Made by a program: the position numbers and the translations under genes
The notes under the pieces: generated by a model
Database searches by the model: none
The model's input: only the letters and a program-made list of their open reading frames with translations
What the model was told of the DNA's origin: nothing
From: Chthoniobacter flavus Ellin428
GTDB taxonomy: Bacteria > Verrucomicrobiota > Verrucomicrobiia > Chthoniobacterales > Chthoniobacteraceae
NCBI RefSeq assembly: GCF_000173075.1
Contig: NZ_ABVL01000023.1
Coordinates: 31,945 to 95,944, forward strand
Direction of reading: 5' to 3'
Length of the DNA: 64,000 nucleotides
Shown: positions 46,459-55,115 of the stretch, in pieces
Layout of the letters: each line of letters starts with the position of its first letter
Position numbering within the stretch: the stretch's first letter is position 1

Positions 46459-47970
46459 TTAGCAGCGTTGAAAAGTGGGTGAGGCGAGCAGCAGGGCCAG
46501 GTTGTCGCCGGGTTTTCCGAGAGCATCGCTTTCCTCGGTGTTGGGTTGGCGATTCAACAACGTCGCGGCGAGCGCGTGGTCGCCACCGAGTTGAGCGATG
46601 ATTTCCTTCCGCGCGATGTGCGTGCCCTTGATGCGATTATTCGCCAGCGCGAGGGCAAATTTCCAACGCCACAACAGCGTCGCGTGCCAGTGCTGCGCGC
46701 GGGCGGGATAGCCATCGGGCGTAGGATAACGGAACGGCACCTGCCCCATTTTTTCGAGATAGGAAAACAGGCCGCGATCGGCGTCCGTCTCCGCATTCGT
46801 GGCGCGCAAAGCGGAGACGACAAAGTGGAACGGCCGCTTGAATTTCATTCCCGTCGACGAGTGAAACTCGGGCCTGGCAAAGAGCGTGCGCAAGGTCGCC
46901 TTGATGTCGCCCTTGCTATCGGCGAAGGCGAGGGCCACGGCATCGATCGCCGCGGGCGGCGGTTCGTCCGAGATGAAGCGCACACACAATTTCGTGGCGA
47001 TGAAACGCGCGGTGCTGGGATGCGACGCGACGATTTCGATGACGCGATCGAGATCGCCCTCACCGAGGCCAGCGGGGATGGATTGCCCGAGCACCTGCTT
47101 GGCGGCGTTGTCGTGGGCGTCCTTGCGGAAGACGACCTTGGCGCGGTCCTTCAGGGGCGAGAGCAACTTGCCGGAAAAGCCGTCGTCCTTTTTCGCGAGG
47201 ATCGTCCAGCCGGTAAGGCAACGCGCGACCTCCATCACATCGTGCTGGGTGTAGCCGCCGTGCACGCCGAGGGTATGCAGCTCCATCAGTTCGCGGGCGT
47301 AATTCTCGTTCGGCTTTTCGCTCGGGGTGCGCTTCACGTTGGCGCGACCGTCGAGATACCAGAGCATGGCCGGGCTGAGCGCGCTGGCGCGGACCATCTC
47401 GCGAAAATTGCCGAGCGCATGCGCGCGGATGACATCGCGGTCATCGGCGATCTTCGTATAACGGCAATCGCCCTTGCCCGGGTCGATGTTGAAGTGGTCG
47501 CTCCAGAATTCACACATGACCTCGAAGAGCTGCCGCCGCGAATAGACCGGGCGCAGGATGGCCACGCGCCGCAAGACCGGCGGCAGATACTCGGCATCCT
47601 CCTCGTACGCTTCACCGAGCGGCTCCCACCAGCACTCCGAAAAGCGGGCGATGGCGCGGTCGCAGAGGCCGTCGTCGATTTTTTCCGGAGCGAATTGTTC
47701 CTCGAGAAAGGCATCGGCGCCCATCGCCGCGACCCGGGCGTAGTCGCCGGGACCGGGGCCGAAGGTCCAGCGATTGAGCGCGTGGGCGACGGGGTCGATC
47801 TGCGCGCTGGCCGAGGGCGTGAGCGATCCGTCGAGCGGACGATGCAGCTCGCGGCCGGTGTATTGCTGGAAATCGCCGAGCCAGCCCTGGACGCTCTTGA
47901 AGATCGCTCCGCTCAAGGCAAGCGCGCTGGCGCCCGTGATGAGGAATTCGCGGCGGGAGGTCGTGTTCAC
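46459..47970 (-). CDS. DUF1800 protein with Tat signal
   Basis: 503 residues from GTG at 47970. The start TTSRREFLITGASALALSG is a twin-arginine signal, so the protein is exported folded. DUF1800 landmarks are ALNRWTFGPGPGDYAR, FWSDHFNIDPGKGDCRYTK, NENYARELMELHTLGVHGGY and the C-terminal LNRQPNTEESDALG. Role unknown. In PVC genomes it pairs with DUF1501, as here, and a combined exported redox or polymer-binding function is only assumed. The start codon overlaps the stop of the membrane protein gene (GTGA). Confidence 0.92.
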   Translation of the reverse strand: MNTTSRREFLITGASALALSGAIFKSVQGWLGDFQQYTGRELHRPLDGSLTPSASAQIDPVAHALNRWTFGPGPGDYARVAAMGADAFLEEQFAPEKIDDGLCDRAIARFSECWWEPLGEAYEEDAEYLPPVLRRVAILRPVYSRRQLFEVMCEFWSDHFNIDPGKGDCRYTKIADDRDVIRAHALGNFREMVRASALSPAMLWYLDGRANVKRTPSEKPNENYARELMELHTLGVHGGYTQHDVMEVARCLTGWTILAKKDDGFSGKLLSPLKDRAKVVFRKDAHDNAAKQVLGQSIPAGLGEGDLDRVIEIVASHPSTARFIATKLCVRFISDEPPPAAIDAVALAFADSKGDIKATLRTLFARPEFHSSTGMKFKRPFHFVVSALRATNAETDADRGLFSYLEKMGQVPFRYPTPDGYPARAQHWHATLLWRWKFALALANNRIKGTHIARKEIIAQLGGDHALAATLLNRQPNTEESDALGKPGDNLALLLASPTFQRC

Positions 47971-48506
47971 GACAGTGAGGGCACGCTGGGCACTGGCGGC
48001 GGGACGTTGACGTTGGCGTTGGCCGGCTCCGCGCTCGATTTCCACGGCTTCGAAAGCAGGAAGGCGCCGAAGCCACTGGCCAGCGCGATGTGGAGCAGGA
48101 AAAGCGAGCCGAGCAGCGGGGTGATCAGGACCAGCGCGAGCATTACCCCCCCGCGCAGGGCCTGCTGCCAGGTATCGGCATTCGGACAGAGATTGCGCCC
48201 GATACGCAGGGCCAGTCCGCCACTGCCGATGAGTCCGATGAACAGGGCGCCGAAGCCGACGAACAGCACCAGGAAACGGAGGCCACCTCCGGGGAGCTTG
48301 GCGTTATTCAGCAGGAGGAGAATGAGCGGCCCGTAGGTGAAGATGCCGACCAAGGTGGCGCGTAGCGGGCGCCGGTCGTAGGTCTCGGCAAAGGCGCGGG
48401 CCGCCTGCGGAAACATGCCCGCGGAGGCGACCCAATGGCCGAGGAGGATGAGAAAGACCGCGGCGTGAACCGCGAGGATGGCGAGGACAATTCCGGTATA
48501 TGGCAT
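47967..48506 (-). CDS. Four-helix membrane protein, first gene of the DUF1800/DUF1501 operon
   Basis: 179 residues with four hydrophobic segments (about 5-30, 52-70, 78-103 and 115-145) and a Pro/Ser-rich C-terminal end. No family is recognised. It is translationally coupled to DUF1800 (GTGA overlap). It may anchor or energise the exported pair. Its upstream region holds the dyad at 48590-48626, shared with the divergent gene. Confidence 0.7.
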   Translation of the reverse strand: MPYTGIVLAILAVHAAVFLILLGHWVASAGMFPQAARAFAETYDRRPLRATLVGIFTYGPLILLLLNNAKLPGGGLRFLVLFVGFGALFIGLIGSGGLALRIGRNLCPNADTWQQALRGGVMLALVLITPLLGSLFLLHIALASGFGAFLLSKPWKSSAEPANANVNVPPPVPSVPSLS

Positions 48507-48589
48507 GGCGTGGTGGGAGGTTTTGTCGGGAAGACGCCCCGGTACGAACCACGGTTACGGAAATACGCAGATAGGCCAGCAACAGACAC

Positions 48590-48626
48590 ATTGTGCATTC
48601 CTTTTGTCAGGGAATAGGTGCACAAT
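48590..48626. promoter_or_regulatory. Dyad ATTGTGCA / TGCACAAT in a divergent promoter region
   Basis: Perfect 8-base inverted arms ATTGTGCA (48590-48597) and TGCACAAT (48619-48626), with partial symmetry in between (TTCC and GGAA). It is 32 bases upstream of the gene starting at 48658 and 84 bases from the divergent start at 48506. Position suits an operator or a repressor site. No regulator gene is adjacent. Confidence 0.4.
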
Positions 48627-48657
48627 AGATACCGACTTCGGTTGATTCGTTTTCCTT

Positions 48658-49203
48658 ATGAAAAAATGGCTTCTCGCGCTATTTCTGATCGCTACCAGTC
48701 TGCACGCCGCGGAGGTCGTCGAGAAGGATCTTGGATTTCGGATCGTTTTCCCTGACTTGCCAGGATGGACCCACGTGCAGCGCCGCGAACTTGGCGAAAC
48801 AAGAAGCGGCTGGTTTTCCCATTTTGACGGGGAGAAGCCCGCCGATCGCTTGACGGCAGTGATTACCGTATCATTCGAACACTCTCCGGAGACCGCGACC
48901 TTTCTGAAGTTCGTTCAGCTTTGGCATAAGCAACAGTTTGGAACCAAGGCGGAGGAGTTTAAACCGCACGCTTTCAAAGTGAATGACCATGACGCATGCG
49001 AGTTTTCTGACACGCAGATTGACCATTCAGGTCATCCCGCGTACCTGCGAACCGTCCTGGTCCGCGCGGGGGATGTTACATACGCGGCGACGTTTATCAC
49101 GAGCGATCCCGCCAACCTCAAGGTGGCTGCCGGTTCCGGATTCCTTGATTCGCTTCAGTTGATGGAACTGCAAAAGGCTCCTGCCTGGCCCAAGTCGCGA
49201 TGA
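48658..49203 (+). CDS. Exported protein of unknown function
   Basis: 181 residues with a clean signal peptide (LLALFLIATSLHAAE). The mature part is a single alpha/beta domain with Trp/Phe-rich N-terminal LPGWTHVQRREL and no Cys pair or catalytic motif. I do not recognise the family. It is alone, 450 bases upstream of nothing on the same strand, and lies behind a dyad at 48590-48626, so it may be independently regulated. Its composition is less GC-rich than neighbours. Confidence 0.6.
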   Translation: MKKWLLALFLIATSLHAAEVVEKDLGFRIVFPDLPGWTHVQRRELGETRSGWFSHFDGEKPADRLTAVITVSFEHSPETATFLKFVQLWHKQQFGTKAEEFKPHAFKVNDHDACEFSDTQIDHSGHPAYLRTVLVRAGDVTYAATFITSDPANLKVAAGSGFLDSLQLMELQKAPAWPKSR

Positions 49204-49325
49204 TCGGCGCAAAGGAGTCCTGTTCGACGGCGTGCGGGTCCTCAAGCCGCGGCCTTAGTCGCAGCCCGACTGCGGCCAGGAAGATTTGCTCTATTCTGTC
49301 CGGTGCAGATTCTCCGCAAAGCGGC

Positions 49326-51860
49326 CTAGGCCAAATGCAACTGCGCCTTTAGTAGGAGGGTGATCGCCTTCACGCTGAGTTCGTGGAGATTGAAGGGTTT
49401 GGCGATGAAGTCATTGCCGCCGCTCAGGCTCGACTGCACTCGATTTTCCAGCGTGGCCAGACCAGTGAGGAAGACGATGGGCGTCTTCTCGTGGATGGCC
49501 AGCGCGCGGGTCTGCTTGCACAGTTCGAAGCCGTCCATGCCTGGCAGGTTCACGTCGAGGAAGATGAGATCGTAGCGGCTGCTGGCCAATTCGCCGAGTG
49601 CCAGCGCGGGATCCTGCGCGTAGATGGTGCGCATGCCGGATTCCTCCATGGCCAGCGCGATGCTCTCGCAATTGCCGAGGTCGTCATCCACCGCATAGAT
49701 CATCGCCGTCGCGGGATCTTTCACCTGCGCGAGGTTTCTTTCCTTCATCAGCGCCGCGAGGAACTCGATGGTCTGGTGCACCGTCCGCAACGTGGAGGGG
49801 TTTACCTGCTCGGGAATCTCGTAGAGGCCGCGGGTGAGATTGGCGAAGGAGGAGCAGAGGCGGTGCAACGCGAGCAGGCCGCTCACGCGGGCGCGCTCGG
49901 CGAAGCTCTCCACGTGGCAGTGCAACTCATTGAGCAGGCTCAGGTCGTTCGGCGTCTTGGTGAACGACTGGAAGCAATGGCGCATCGCTCCAATCACGCT
50001 GCGCGATTCCTTTTCCGTCAGCGGCTCGGCGATTCCCAAAACCGGCGCGGCGATACGAGCGGCGGCCGCCGGCTGGCTGGGGGCGCCGGGTTGAGCGACC
50101 GGCGCCGGCGCAGAATGAAGCGGGACGATTGACCCCGGCTCAGTGAATATCTCGTTTTCAACCGGAGCCGCAGGCGCTTCTTCCACGGCTACGGACTCGG
50201 GAGCAATCGGAGCCGCTTCCGCGGCAATGACGGGCGCGGCCTCGACCGGCGCCGCGGCTACCGGCGTCGGCGCGGGTGCGGGCGTTTCGGTCGGCATGAG
50301 GCTGGCGAAATCGGATTTCGTTTTGCCCTCCTTGGCCGCCCGCGCTTCCGCCTGGGCGAATTTCACCTGGAGGCGGGCCTCGGCGATATTCGCGCTGAGC
50401 TCGCGGATTTCCCGCTGGGCGGTTTGCAACTGCGTGGCCAGCTCGATGGTCTCGAGCCGCTGCGTTTCAAAGCGCTCGCGGATCTCGTTGAGCTCGTATT
50501 TTTGCTGCTCGTGCTCCTGGAGGACCGTTTCAAAGGAAGCGACTTCCTCCTGCAGCTTGACCAGCCGCTCTTCGAGCTCGAGGGCGTTTTCGGTGGCGAG
50601 CTTGCGCACCTCGTCGCGATCGCGAATGATGTGGTCGATCTGCTTCTGGGCCGCGGTGAGCGAGGTGAGTGCCGCGTTGCGTTCCTTGGTAATCGCTTCG
50701 AGCTCCTGCTCGGTCTCGGTGCGTTTGTTGCCAGCCTGCTCGACGAGCGTTTGCAAAGCCGTGAGCTTCTCGTTTTTCGCTTCGATCTTCTGGCGGAGAT
50801 TGTTGGCCTCGTGGCGTCCCTCGCGTGCCTGGGTTTCCAGCGCGGCGAGTTTCTCGTGCATTTCGGCAAGAGCGGCATTGGCGGTCTGCGCCTGTTCATC
50901 GCGGAAGGTCTGGAATTGCACGCGCAATTCATCGAGTTCCTTCGCCTGGTCCTGGGCCCGCGAACGAGCCACGTCGCGATCCTGGGTCAGACCGGCAACT
51001 TGCGCCCGCGCCTCGGCGAGAGCGGCGGTGTGCTCGCTGTCGGCTTGCTGCGCGGCGGATTTCTGTTCGGCAAGGTCGAGATACTTTTGGCGCTGGCTAT
51101 CGAGCTCCGCGGTCAACGCCTGCACCTGCTGGGCGGTGGCGTCGCGATCCGTGGCGATGACATCGATCTGGCGTCGCAGCTCAGTGGCCTGGCTCTCGGT
51201 CTCCTTGCCCGCCTTGTGGGCGTTGTCGCGCTGATATTCGAGATCCGCGATCTTGTCTTCCGCTTCACCCAGCCGCGTATTCAGCTCGAGGATCTGGGCG
51301 TGCGCGCCGTCGCGGGCCTGGCGAATGTTGAGCAATTGCTTTTGCGATTCGGAAACGAGCCGCGCTTGCTCATCGGTGCCGCGCTGAATGGCATCGAGCT
51401 TCCGTGTGGCTTCATCACGCTGGCGCAGGACCTCGTCGCGCTGGCGTTGCGCATCATTGCGTTCGCGCACGATCTGGTCGCTTTTCTTCGCCGCCTCGGC
51501 CAGCGCCTTCCCGCGGCGCTCCGCTTCCTGCTGCGCGGTATCGCGCTCCTGGATGAGCGAAGTGATCTCGACGAAGTGCGAGCGCAGTTCGCGCTCGTTC
51601 TCGCGCAGCGCTTCGATCTGCTGCTGCGCACGCTTCAATTCGAGGGCGATTCCGTCCCGTTCCCGTTCGGCGGTATGAACCTGCCCGCGAGAGTCGCGAG
51701 CGGTTTGCTGAAGCTGCTCGATGAGATTACGGATCTCGAGCGTTGGATCCGAGTCTTCGCTAATGGCATTCACCGGCAGATTGGTAATCGGCAAGGGTGT
51801 CCGGCGTTCCTTCTTGGGTTGGAACTCGGAGTAATCGGAAAGTTTGTGTGGTTGGGACAT
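49326..51860 (-). CDS. Long coiled-coil protein with C-terminal response-regulator receiver
   Basis: 844 residues from MSQPHKLSDYSEF. Residues about 60-500 are a continuous coiled coil with few breaks (Glu/Lys/Ala/Arg-rich, many LE...R heptads). A Pro/Ala-rich linker follows (about 500-600), then a helical domain resembling a histidine phosphotransfer or 4-helix bundle (NELHCHVESFAERARVSGLL) and a receiver (AVDDDLGNCE, IFLDVNLPGMDG, KPFNLHEL; phospho-Asp in FLDVN). The receiver at the end of a rod suggests signal-controlled assembly or docking. There is no DNA-binding or enzymatic output. No cognate kinase is adjacent; the hybrid kinase at 15288 is a candidate partner. Confidence 0.8.
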   Translation of the reverse strand: MSQPHKLSDYSEFQPKKERRTPLPITNLPVNAISEDSDPTLEIRNLIEQLQQTARDSRGQVHTAERERDGIALELKRAQQQIEALRENERELRSHFVEITSLIQERDTAQQEAERRGKALAEAAKKSDQIVRERNDAQRQRDEVLRQRDEATRKLDAIQRGTDEQARLVSESQKQLLNIRQARDGAHAQILELNTRLGEAEDKIADLEYQRDNAHKAGKETESQATELRRQIDVIATDRDATAQQVQALTAELDSQRQKYLDLAEQKSAAQQADSEHTAALAEARAQVAGLTQDRDVARSRAQDQAKELDELRVQFQTFRDEQAQTANAALAEMHEKLAALETQAREGRHEANNLRQKIEAKNEKLTALQTLVEQAGNKRTETEQELEAITKERNAALTSLTAAQKQIDHIIRDRDEVRKLATENALELEERLVKLQEEVASFETVLQEHEQQKYELNEIRERFETQRLETIELATQLQTAQREIRELSANIAEARLQVKFAQAEARAAKEGKTKSDFASLMPTETPAPAPTPVAAAPVEAAPVIAAEAAPIAPESVAVEEAPAAPVENEIFTEPGSIVPLHSAPAPVAQPGAPSQPAAAARIAAPVLGIAEPLTEKESRSVIGAMRHCFQSFTKTPNDLSLLNELHCHVESFAERARVSGLLALHRLCSSFANLTRGLYEIPEQVNPSTLRTVHQTIEFLAALMKERNLAQVKDPATAMIYAVDDDLGNCESIALAMEESGMRTIYAQDPALALGELASSRYDLIFLDVNLPGMDGFELCKQTRALAIHEKTPIVFLTGLATLENRVQSSLSGGNDFIAKPFNLHELSVKAITLLLKAQLHLA

Positions 51861-52104
51861 ACGCTTTAAAGGCGGCACGGGGCGCCAAATTGCCCCCCAA
51901 GCGAATTCTGTCTTCAGCATGCGATGTACCCCTGCAAAGCGTCGTAACAGAGTAAATCCGTATCCATTTACGCGTTTTCGCCGGGGGACTGTCGCAACGC
52001 CTGGCGTGGGTGAAATTTAACGACGTAAGGGATTACGCCTATAGGCTACAGAGAAGTTCGGACAGCCTTTGCCACTACAAGCGTACCGGCCTCGCCACAG
52101 CTTG

Positions 52105-52204
52105 TTGACACGATGTTACGATTTCGGGAAAATTTAAAAGACCGCGAAAAATATCCTTATTGGAATTTCTTTCTCAGTCGGGAGAGCGGGCGCTCTCAAT
52201 TTTT
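52105..52204 (+). ncRNA. Candidate small RNA (promoter box plus intrinsic terminator)
   Basis: TTGACA at 52105-52110 with a weak -10 about 17-18 bases on (AAAATT), then a perfect hairpin GAGAGCG-GG-CGCTCTC (52182-52197) and a T tract at 52200-52204. No plus-strand gene precedes, so the terminator has no other obvious user. The transcript would be about 60 nt. The -10 is poor, so the evidence is modest. Confidence 0.25.
52182..52204 (+). terminator. Intrinsic terminator (plus strand)
   Basis: Seven-base-pair stem GAGAGCG/CGCTCTC with a short GG loop, followed by AATTTTTA. The T tract is on the plus strand. The SUI1-gene transcript runs in the opposite direction and would meet the T tract first, so the terminator does not serve it. 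Confidence 0.5.
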
Positions 52205-52259
52205 ATAGGTACGGAGTACGAAAAGACCCCGAACGTAGCGTGCAGTTTGTTTAAATAAT

Positions 52260-52655
52260 TCAGCGGACGCCGGCCACTTGAAAACCCTCTGCTTCCAGCG
52301 CGCTACGCACCCGCGCCGGCTGATCGCCCTGCAGCTCGATCGATCGCCCTTTGACCGTGCCGCCACACCCACACACGCCGCGCAATTTCTTGGCGATCTT
52401 CTCGATGACTGACACTGGCAGATGCGTTGCGAAATCGTCCACCACGATCACCGTTTTTCCACCGCGATGCGCCCTCTCACGACGCAGGACTACGCGGCCC
52501 ATTTTCCAGAGGGTCTGCGGCGAGTCCTCCGTGGATTTTGTCTCCGGCCCAGCGGGAAGATTCGGCAGATCGAGACCGGAGAAGGCGGCATTCAAGCCCT
52601 GGCGGGCGGGATCCGCGGCATTGGTATCGACTCGTTTTTTGGGTTCGGGACGCAT
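52260..52655 (-). CDS. SUI1/YciH-type translation initiation factor homologue
   Basis: 131 residues, full length for bacterial YciH. The SUI1 core is in the C-terminal half: RRERAHRGGKTVIVVDDF, KIAKKLRGVCGCGGTVKG, IELQGDQPARVRSAL. In E. coli YciH is a non-essential factor related to eIF1 that affects start-site fidelity in vitro. The N-terminal 55 residues are low-complexity and unconserved. Confidence 0.9.
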   Translation of the reverse strand: MRPEPKKRVDTNAADPARQGLNAAFSGLDLPNLPAGPETKSTEDSPQTLWKMGRVVLRRERAHRGGKTVIVVDDFATHLPVSVIEKIAKKLRGVCGCGGTVKGRSIELQGDQPARVRSALEAEGFQVAGVR

Positions 52656-52718
52656 GAAAATGAAAAGAGCGGGACGCGGGAGAAACGATAACGCGAGTGG
52701 GTCAGCGAGGAAAGCAGA

Positions 52719-53300
52719 TCACGCGATGACCACCGGCGTCCGATCCTCCAGGCTATAACGGCTGGCGAGATGCAGATCGAGCCAGAGGCCGCGCTCGTTT
52801 TCGAGGGTGGATGCCGCCTGCGGATCGTCGTCGGGCAGCGCTTCGCAATTGGCCAACCGATTGGCGATCTCCGCGGCCACCGTGCCATCCACCAGCGGGA
52901 TGTGCAGCAGCGGCGCGAGCGCGAGGAGTTCGTCGTGCAAGGTTTGCACACTGCAAAACGACTGCCGCTGCGGGAAGATGAGCAGCCTGCGGCGGACGAG
53001 AAGGGAGAATTTGCCGGTGAAAGAAATCGGCAGTGCAATCTGTCGCTCACCGCGCAGCGAGCCCAGCGTCCACGGCAGCTCCGCGCGCCAGGCCCGCTCT
53101 TGTAGAGTGGCGAACGTGGCCGCGCGCGCGTTGCCACAGGGCAGACGGCGCAGGCTGCGCTCGTCGGGTTCGGGGTCGACGTACGGAGGCAGGCCTCGGC
53201 GGACGAATTCCGCCTTCAACGCGCGAACGATCCACTCCGCGTCACGGCGATAAGGCTCTGCATAAGAGCCGCGAATGCTGCGGAAGATGCCGAGGGACAT
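52719..53300 (-). CDS. Conserved-looking cytoplasmic protein of unknown function
   Basis: 193 residues. Aromatic- and Leu-rich, no signal peptide, no membrane helix, no metal or nucleotide motif. The N-terminal MSLGIFRSIRGSYAEPYRRD and the C-terminal WLDLHLASRYSLEDRTPVVIA look like ordinary coding sequence. I do not recognise the family. It ends 63 bases before the SUI1 gene, same strand, and starts 13 bases after the membrane protein gene at 53314, so it could be in one transcript with either. Confidence 0.6.
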   Translation of the reverse strand: MSLGIFRSIRGSYAEPYRRDAEWIVRALKAEFVRRGLPPYVDPEPDERSLRRLPCGNARAATFATLQERAWRAELPWTLGSLRGERQIALPISFTGKFSLLVRRRLLIFPQRQSFCSVQTLHDELLALAPLLHIPLVDGTVAAEIANRLANCEALPDDDPQAASTLENERGLWLDLHLASRYSLEDRTPVVIA

Positions 53301-53313
53301 GCCGGTTTAGCCG

Positions 53314-54189
53314 TCAGGGCCAGTTCGGCTCGCCTTCGAAGGTAGCCAGCGTCTGGATGGCAAGGGAATGAAGTGCCGCTTCCTTCGTCGCGGGGCCACC
53401 GAAAGTGACTTGGACGAGGCGCTTTTTCAAAGGGAGTTGCACGTTGAAGTTGATGGCATTTCCCTGGGCTGTTTTTTCCGGCACGCGGAAGCCATCCACC
53501 GCCAGGCCTCGCCAGGAAAAGGAAGTGAGCGTGACGTCTTTCCCGGGAGGAAGATCCGACGGGCTGACATGCTGGCCGGCGATTGGGATTCCGGTTCCGA
53601 CGAGCGAGACGATGATGACGGAGGGCGGCTCCCCCACGCCTGGCTTGACGTAGATATAGCGGAATTGTTTGGGCACGGATTCGGCCGGCACCGGTTGGTA
53701 GCCGGGCGGTAGATCGAATGAGAATGCCAATTCCGCATCCTGTAGGCGCTTTGCGCCCGGCGTATGCGTGGCTGGCGTGAAATCCACTTTTCGCACTCTC
53801 GCCGCAAGAACTGCTTCGGCTTTCTTCCGAACCAGCGCGAACGTCGGGACGGCGAGGGCGCCGAGGCCTAACCAAAGCAGAATGCCGGTCAGCGCGGGCC
53901 ACAACAATCCCTTTGTTCCGTATTTGGGTATGCCGCAGAGCGCGATGATTCCGCAGAGGATTCCGGTCAGGGCGATGAACCCGATTACGATGGCATTGCC
54001 CATCGCGCTCTCCTTCGTGGAGTGACTAACCGATGCACTGCCAAGCGCAAGATTGGCGAAGATGCACAGCGGAATCGATATCCAGGAAAAGCTCGCCATG
54101 GCGCGCAGCGTGCCGCCGCTGGAAGAAGATGGAGGCAGGGGTGGTGGCGATGGCGGTGGAACTTGGGGAGGAAGAAAGGGGTGAGCCAT
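53314..54189 (-). CDS. Proline-rich N-terminus membrane protein of unknown function
   Basis: 291 residues. A cytoplasmic Pro/Ser-rich stretch (PPQVPPPSPPPLPPSSSSGG, about 6-25), then three hydrophobic segments (about 30-52, 66-90 and 96-118) and a soluble beta-rich domain (about 130-291) with YIYVKPGVGEPPSVIIVSL and FVNVQLPLKKRLVQV-like strands. The arrangement resembles DUF4190-type membrane proteins with an extracytoplasmic domain. No function can be inferred. Confidence 0.65.
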   Translation of the reverse strand: MAHPFLPPQVPPPSPPPLPPSSSSGGTLRAMASFSWISIPLCIFANLALGSASVSHSTKESAMGNAIVIGFIALTGILCGIIALCGIPKYGTKGLLWPALTGILLWLGLGALAVPTFALVRKKAEAVLAARVRKVDFTPATHTPGAKRLQDAELAFSFDLPPGYQPVPAESVPKQFRYIYVKPGVGEPPSVIIVSLVGTGIPIAGQHVSPSDLPPGKDVTLTSFSWRGLAVDGFRVPEKTAQGNAINFNVQLPLKKRLVQVTFGGPATKEAALHSLAIQTLATFEGEPNWP

Positions 54190-54280
54190 GGGTACCGGCA
54201 GGTCTCCCTGAGGTAGAGAAAAATTCCGCGTGACGGGAAGACGAAAATGCAGGGGATGCCGGCAGACGCTGCCTTGGGCG

Positions 54281-54774
54281 TTACTTCGCCTCTTCCTTCG
54301 TCGCCGAGGGAGCCGCTGTCTCCGGCTGAGCCGGGCGGATTTCCGGGTGCCGGATGTTCCCGCCGAGATTGGCGGTGCGGCCCATCAAGACCAACTCTGC
54401 GAGCGAGAGGACAAGAATGATCGCCGCCACCCCTCGCGAGATGTGCGGCAGCTTGCGCCCGAGCCATGCGACGACCAGAGCGATTCCACCCAGGATGCAC
54501 ATGCAGATAAAGGCGGTCTTCGCCGCTTTTGCGTGGGCATCGACGAATTTTTCGTCGGCCGCGGAAAGGTCCATCATCAACGCTTCATCCGCGCCATGTC
54601 CGGTGTAGAAGACTGCAATTGTGACCAACCCGAGGAGGGACGAGCGCCCCCAGGGCAGACTCCGTACAACTCGCCGCGCCCGCTGACCAGAGCGTAGCCG
54701 AGCAGGAGGACCACAAAAAGCAGCCCCATCACTGGCAGATGATTGAGAACGAGGTGCCAGTGGGGAGCGTTCAT
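54281..54774 (-). CDS. Four-helix membrane protein (two single-base insertions)
   Basis: The start frame MNAPHWHLVLNHLPVMGLLF runs out at GELYGVCPG, and the rest is in another frame. Removing one base at 54637-54639 and one at 54653-54655 restores ELYGVCLGALVLLGLVTIAV and continues through three more helices to NLGGNIRHPEIRPAQPE at 54281. The restored protein is 163 residues with four helices and a His-rich loop (HWHLVLNHLP). The pattern resembles DUF2231-like small membrane proteins, but I cannot confirm it. The role is unknown. Confidence 0.65.
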
Positions 54775-55115
54775 GGGCTATTGCCGATTTCGCAGTTCGT
54801 GGGCGGAGCGGTTGTAGGGTGTTGACGGAGCCCAAGCATTAACGCCGGGAGCGGGCACGGCGAGGTTGACACCGCTCTTGAAAACCACCGCTCAGGGGAC
54901 GTGCGATTCTTACAAGTGGAGGTGCTGATATGATCACCACTACTTTCGGTTTCCTGGGCGTCTCAATTCTTTTGCTCCTTTTAACCAGCCGGCTTTGGCT
55001 GGCGTAAAAATCATTACCCGCCCGCAAGCGCCGCGTCGAGTCGGCGAACGGGCCGAGCCGATCCTCGACGAGGTATGCGGTGGCAGCAGCAGCACGACAC
55101 CGAGGATGGAAACCC
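54775..55115. other. Gene-free stretch
   Basis: 341 bases between two minus-strand genes. It must contain the promoter of the gene starting at 54774. A CCAGCC-GGCTTT-GGCTGG dyad lies near 54993-55011, without a T tract, so termination of the upstream gene there is uncertain. No coding frame is convincing. Confidence 0.5.

Larger units (their letters stand above)
51861..52259. other. Gene-free stretch; possible small RNA unit
   Basis: 399 bases, notably AT-richer than the surroundings, between the starts of the coiled-coil gene (minus) and the end of the SUI1 gene (minus). It holds a TTGACA box (52105-52110) and a terminator-like hairpin (52182-52204). The proximal part should contain the promoter of the coiled-coil gene. 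No coding frame is convincing. Confidence 0.5.

Noticed and set aside
54985..55020. Terminator after the large exported-protein gene
   Set aside because: The dyad CCAGCC/GGCTGG has no T tract on the minus strand, so I list the stretch only as gene-free.
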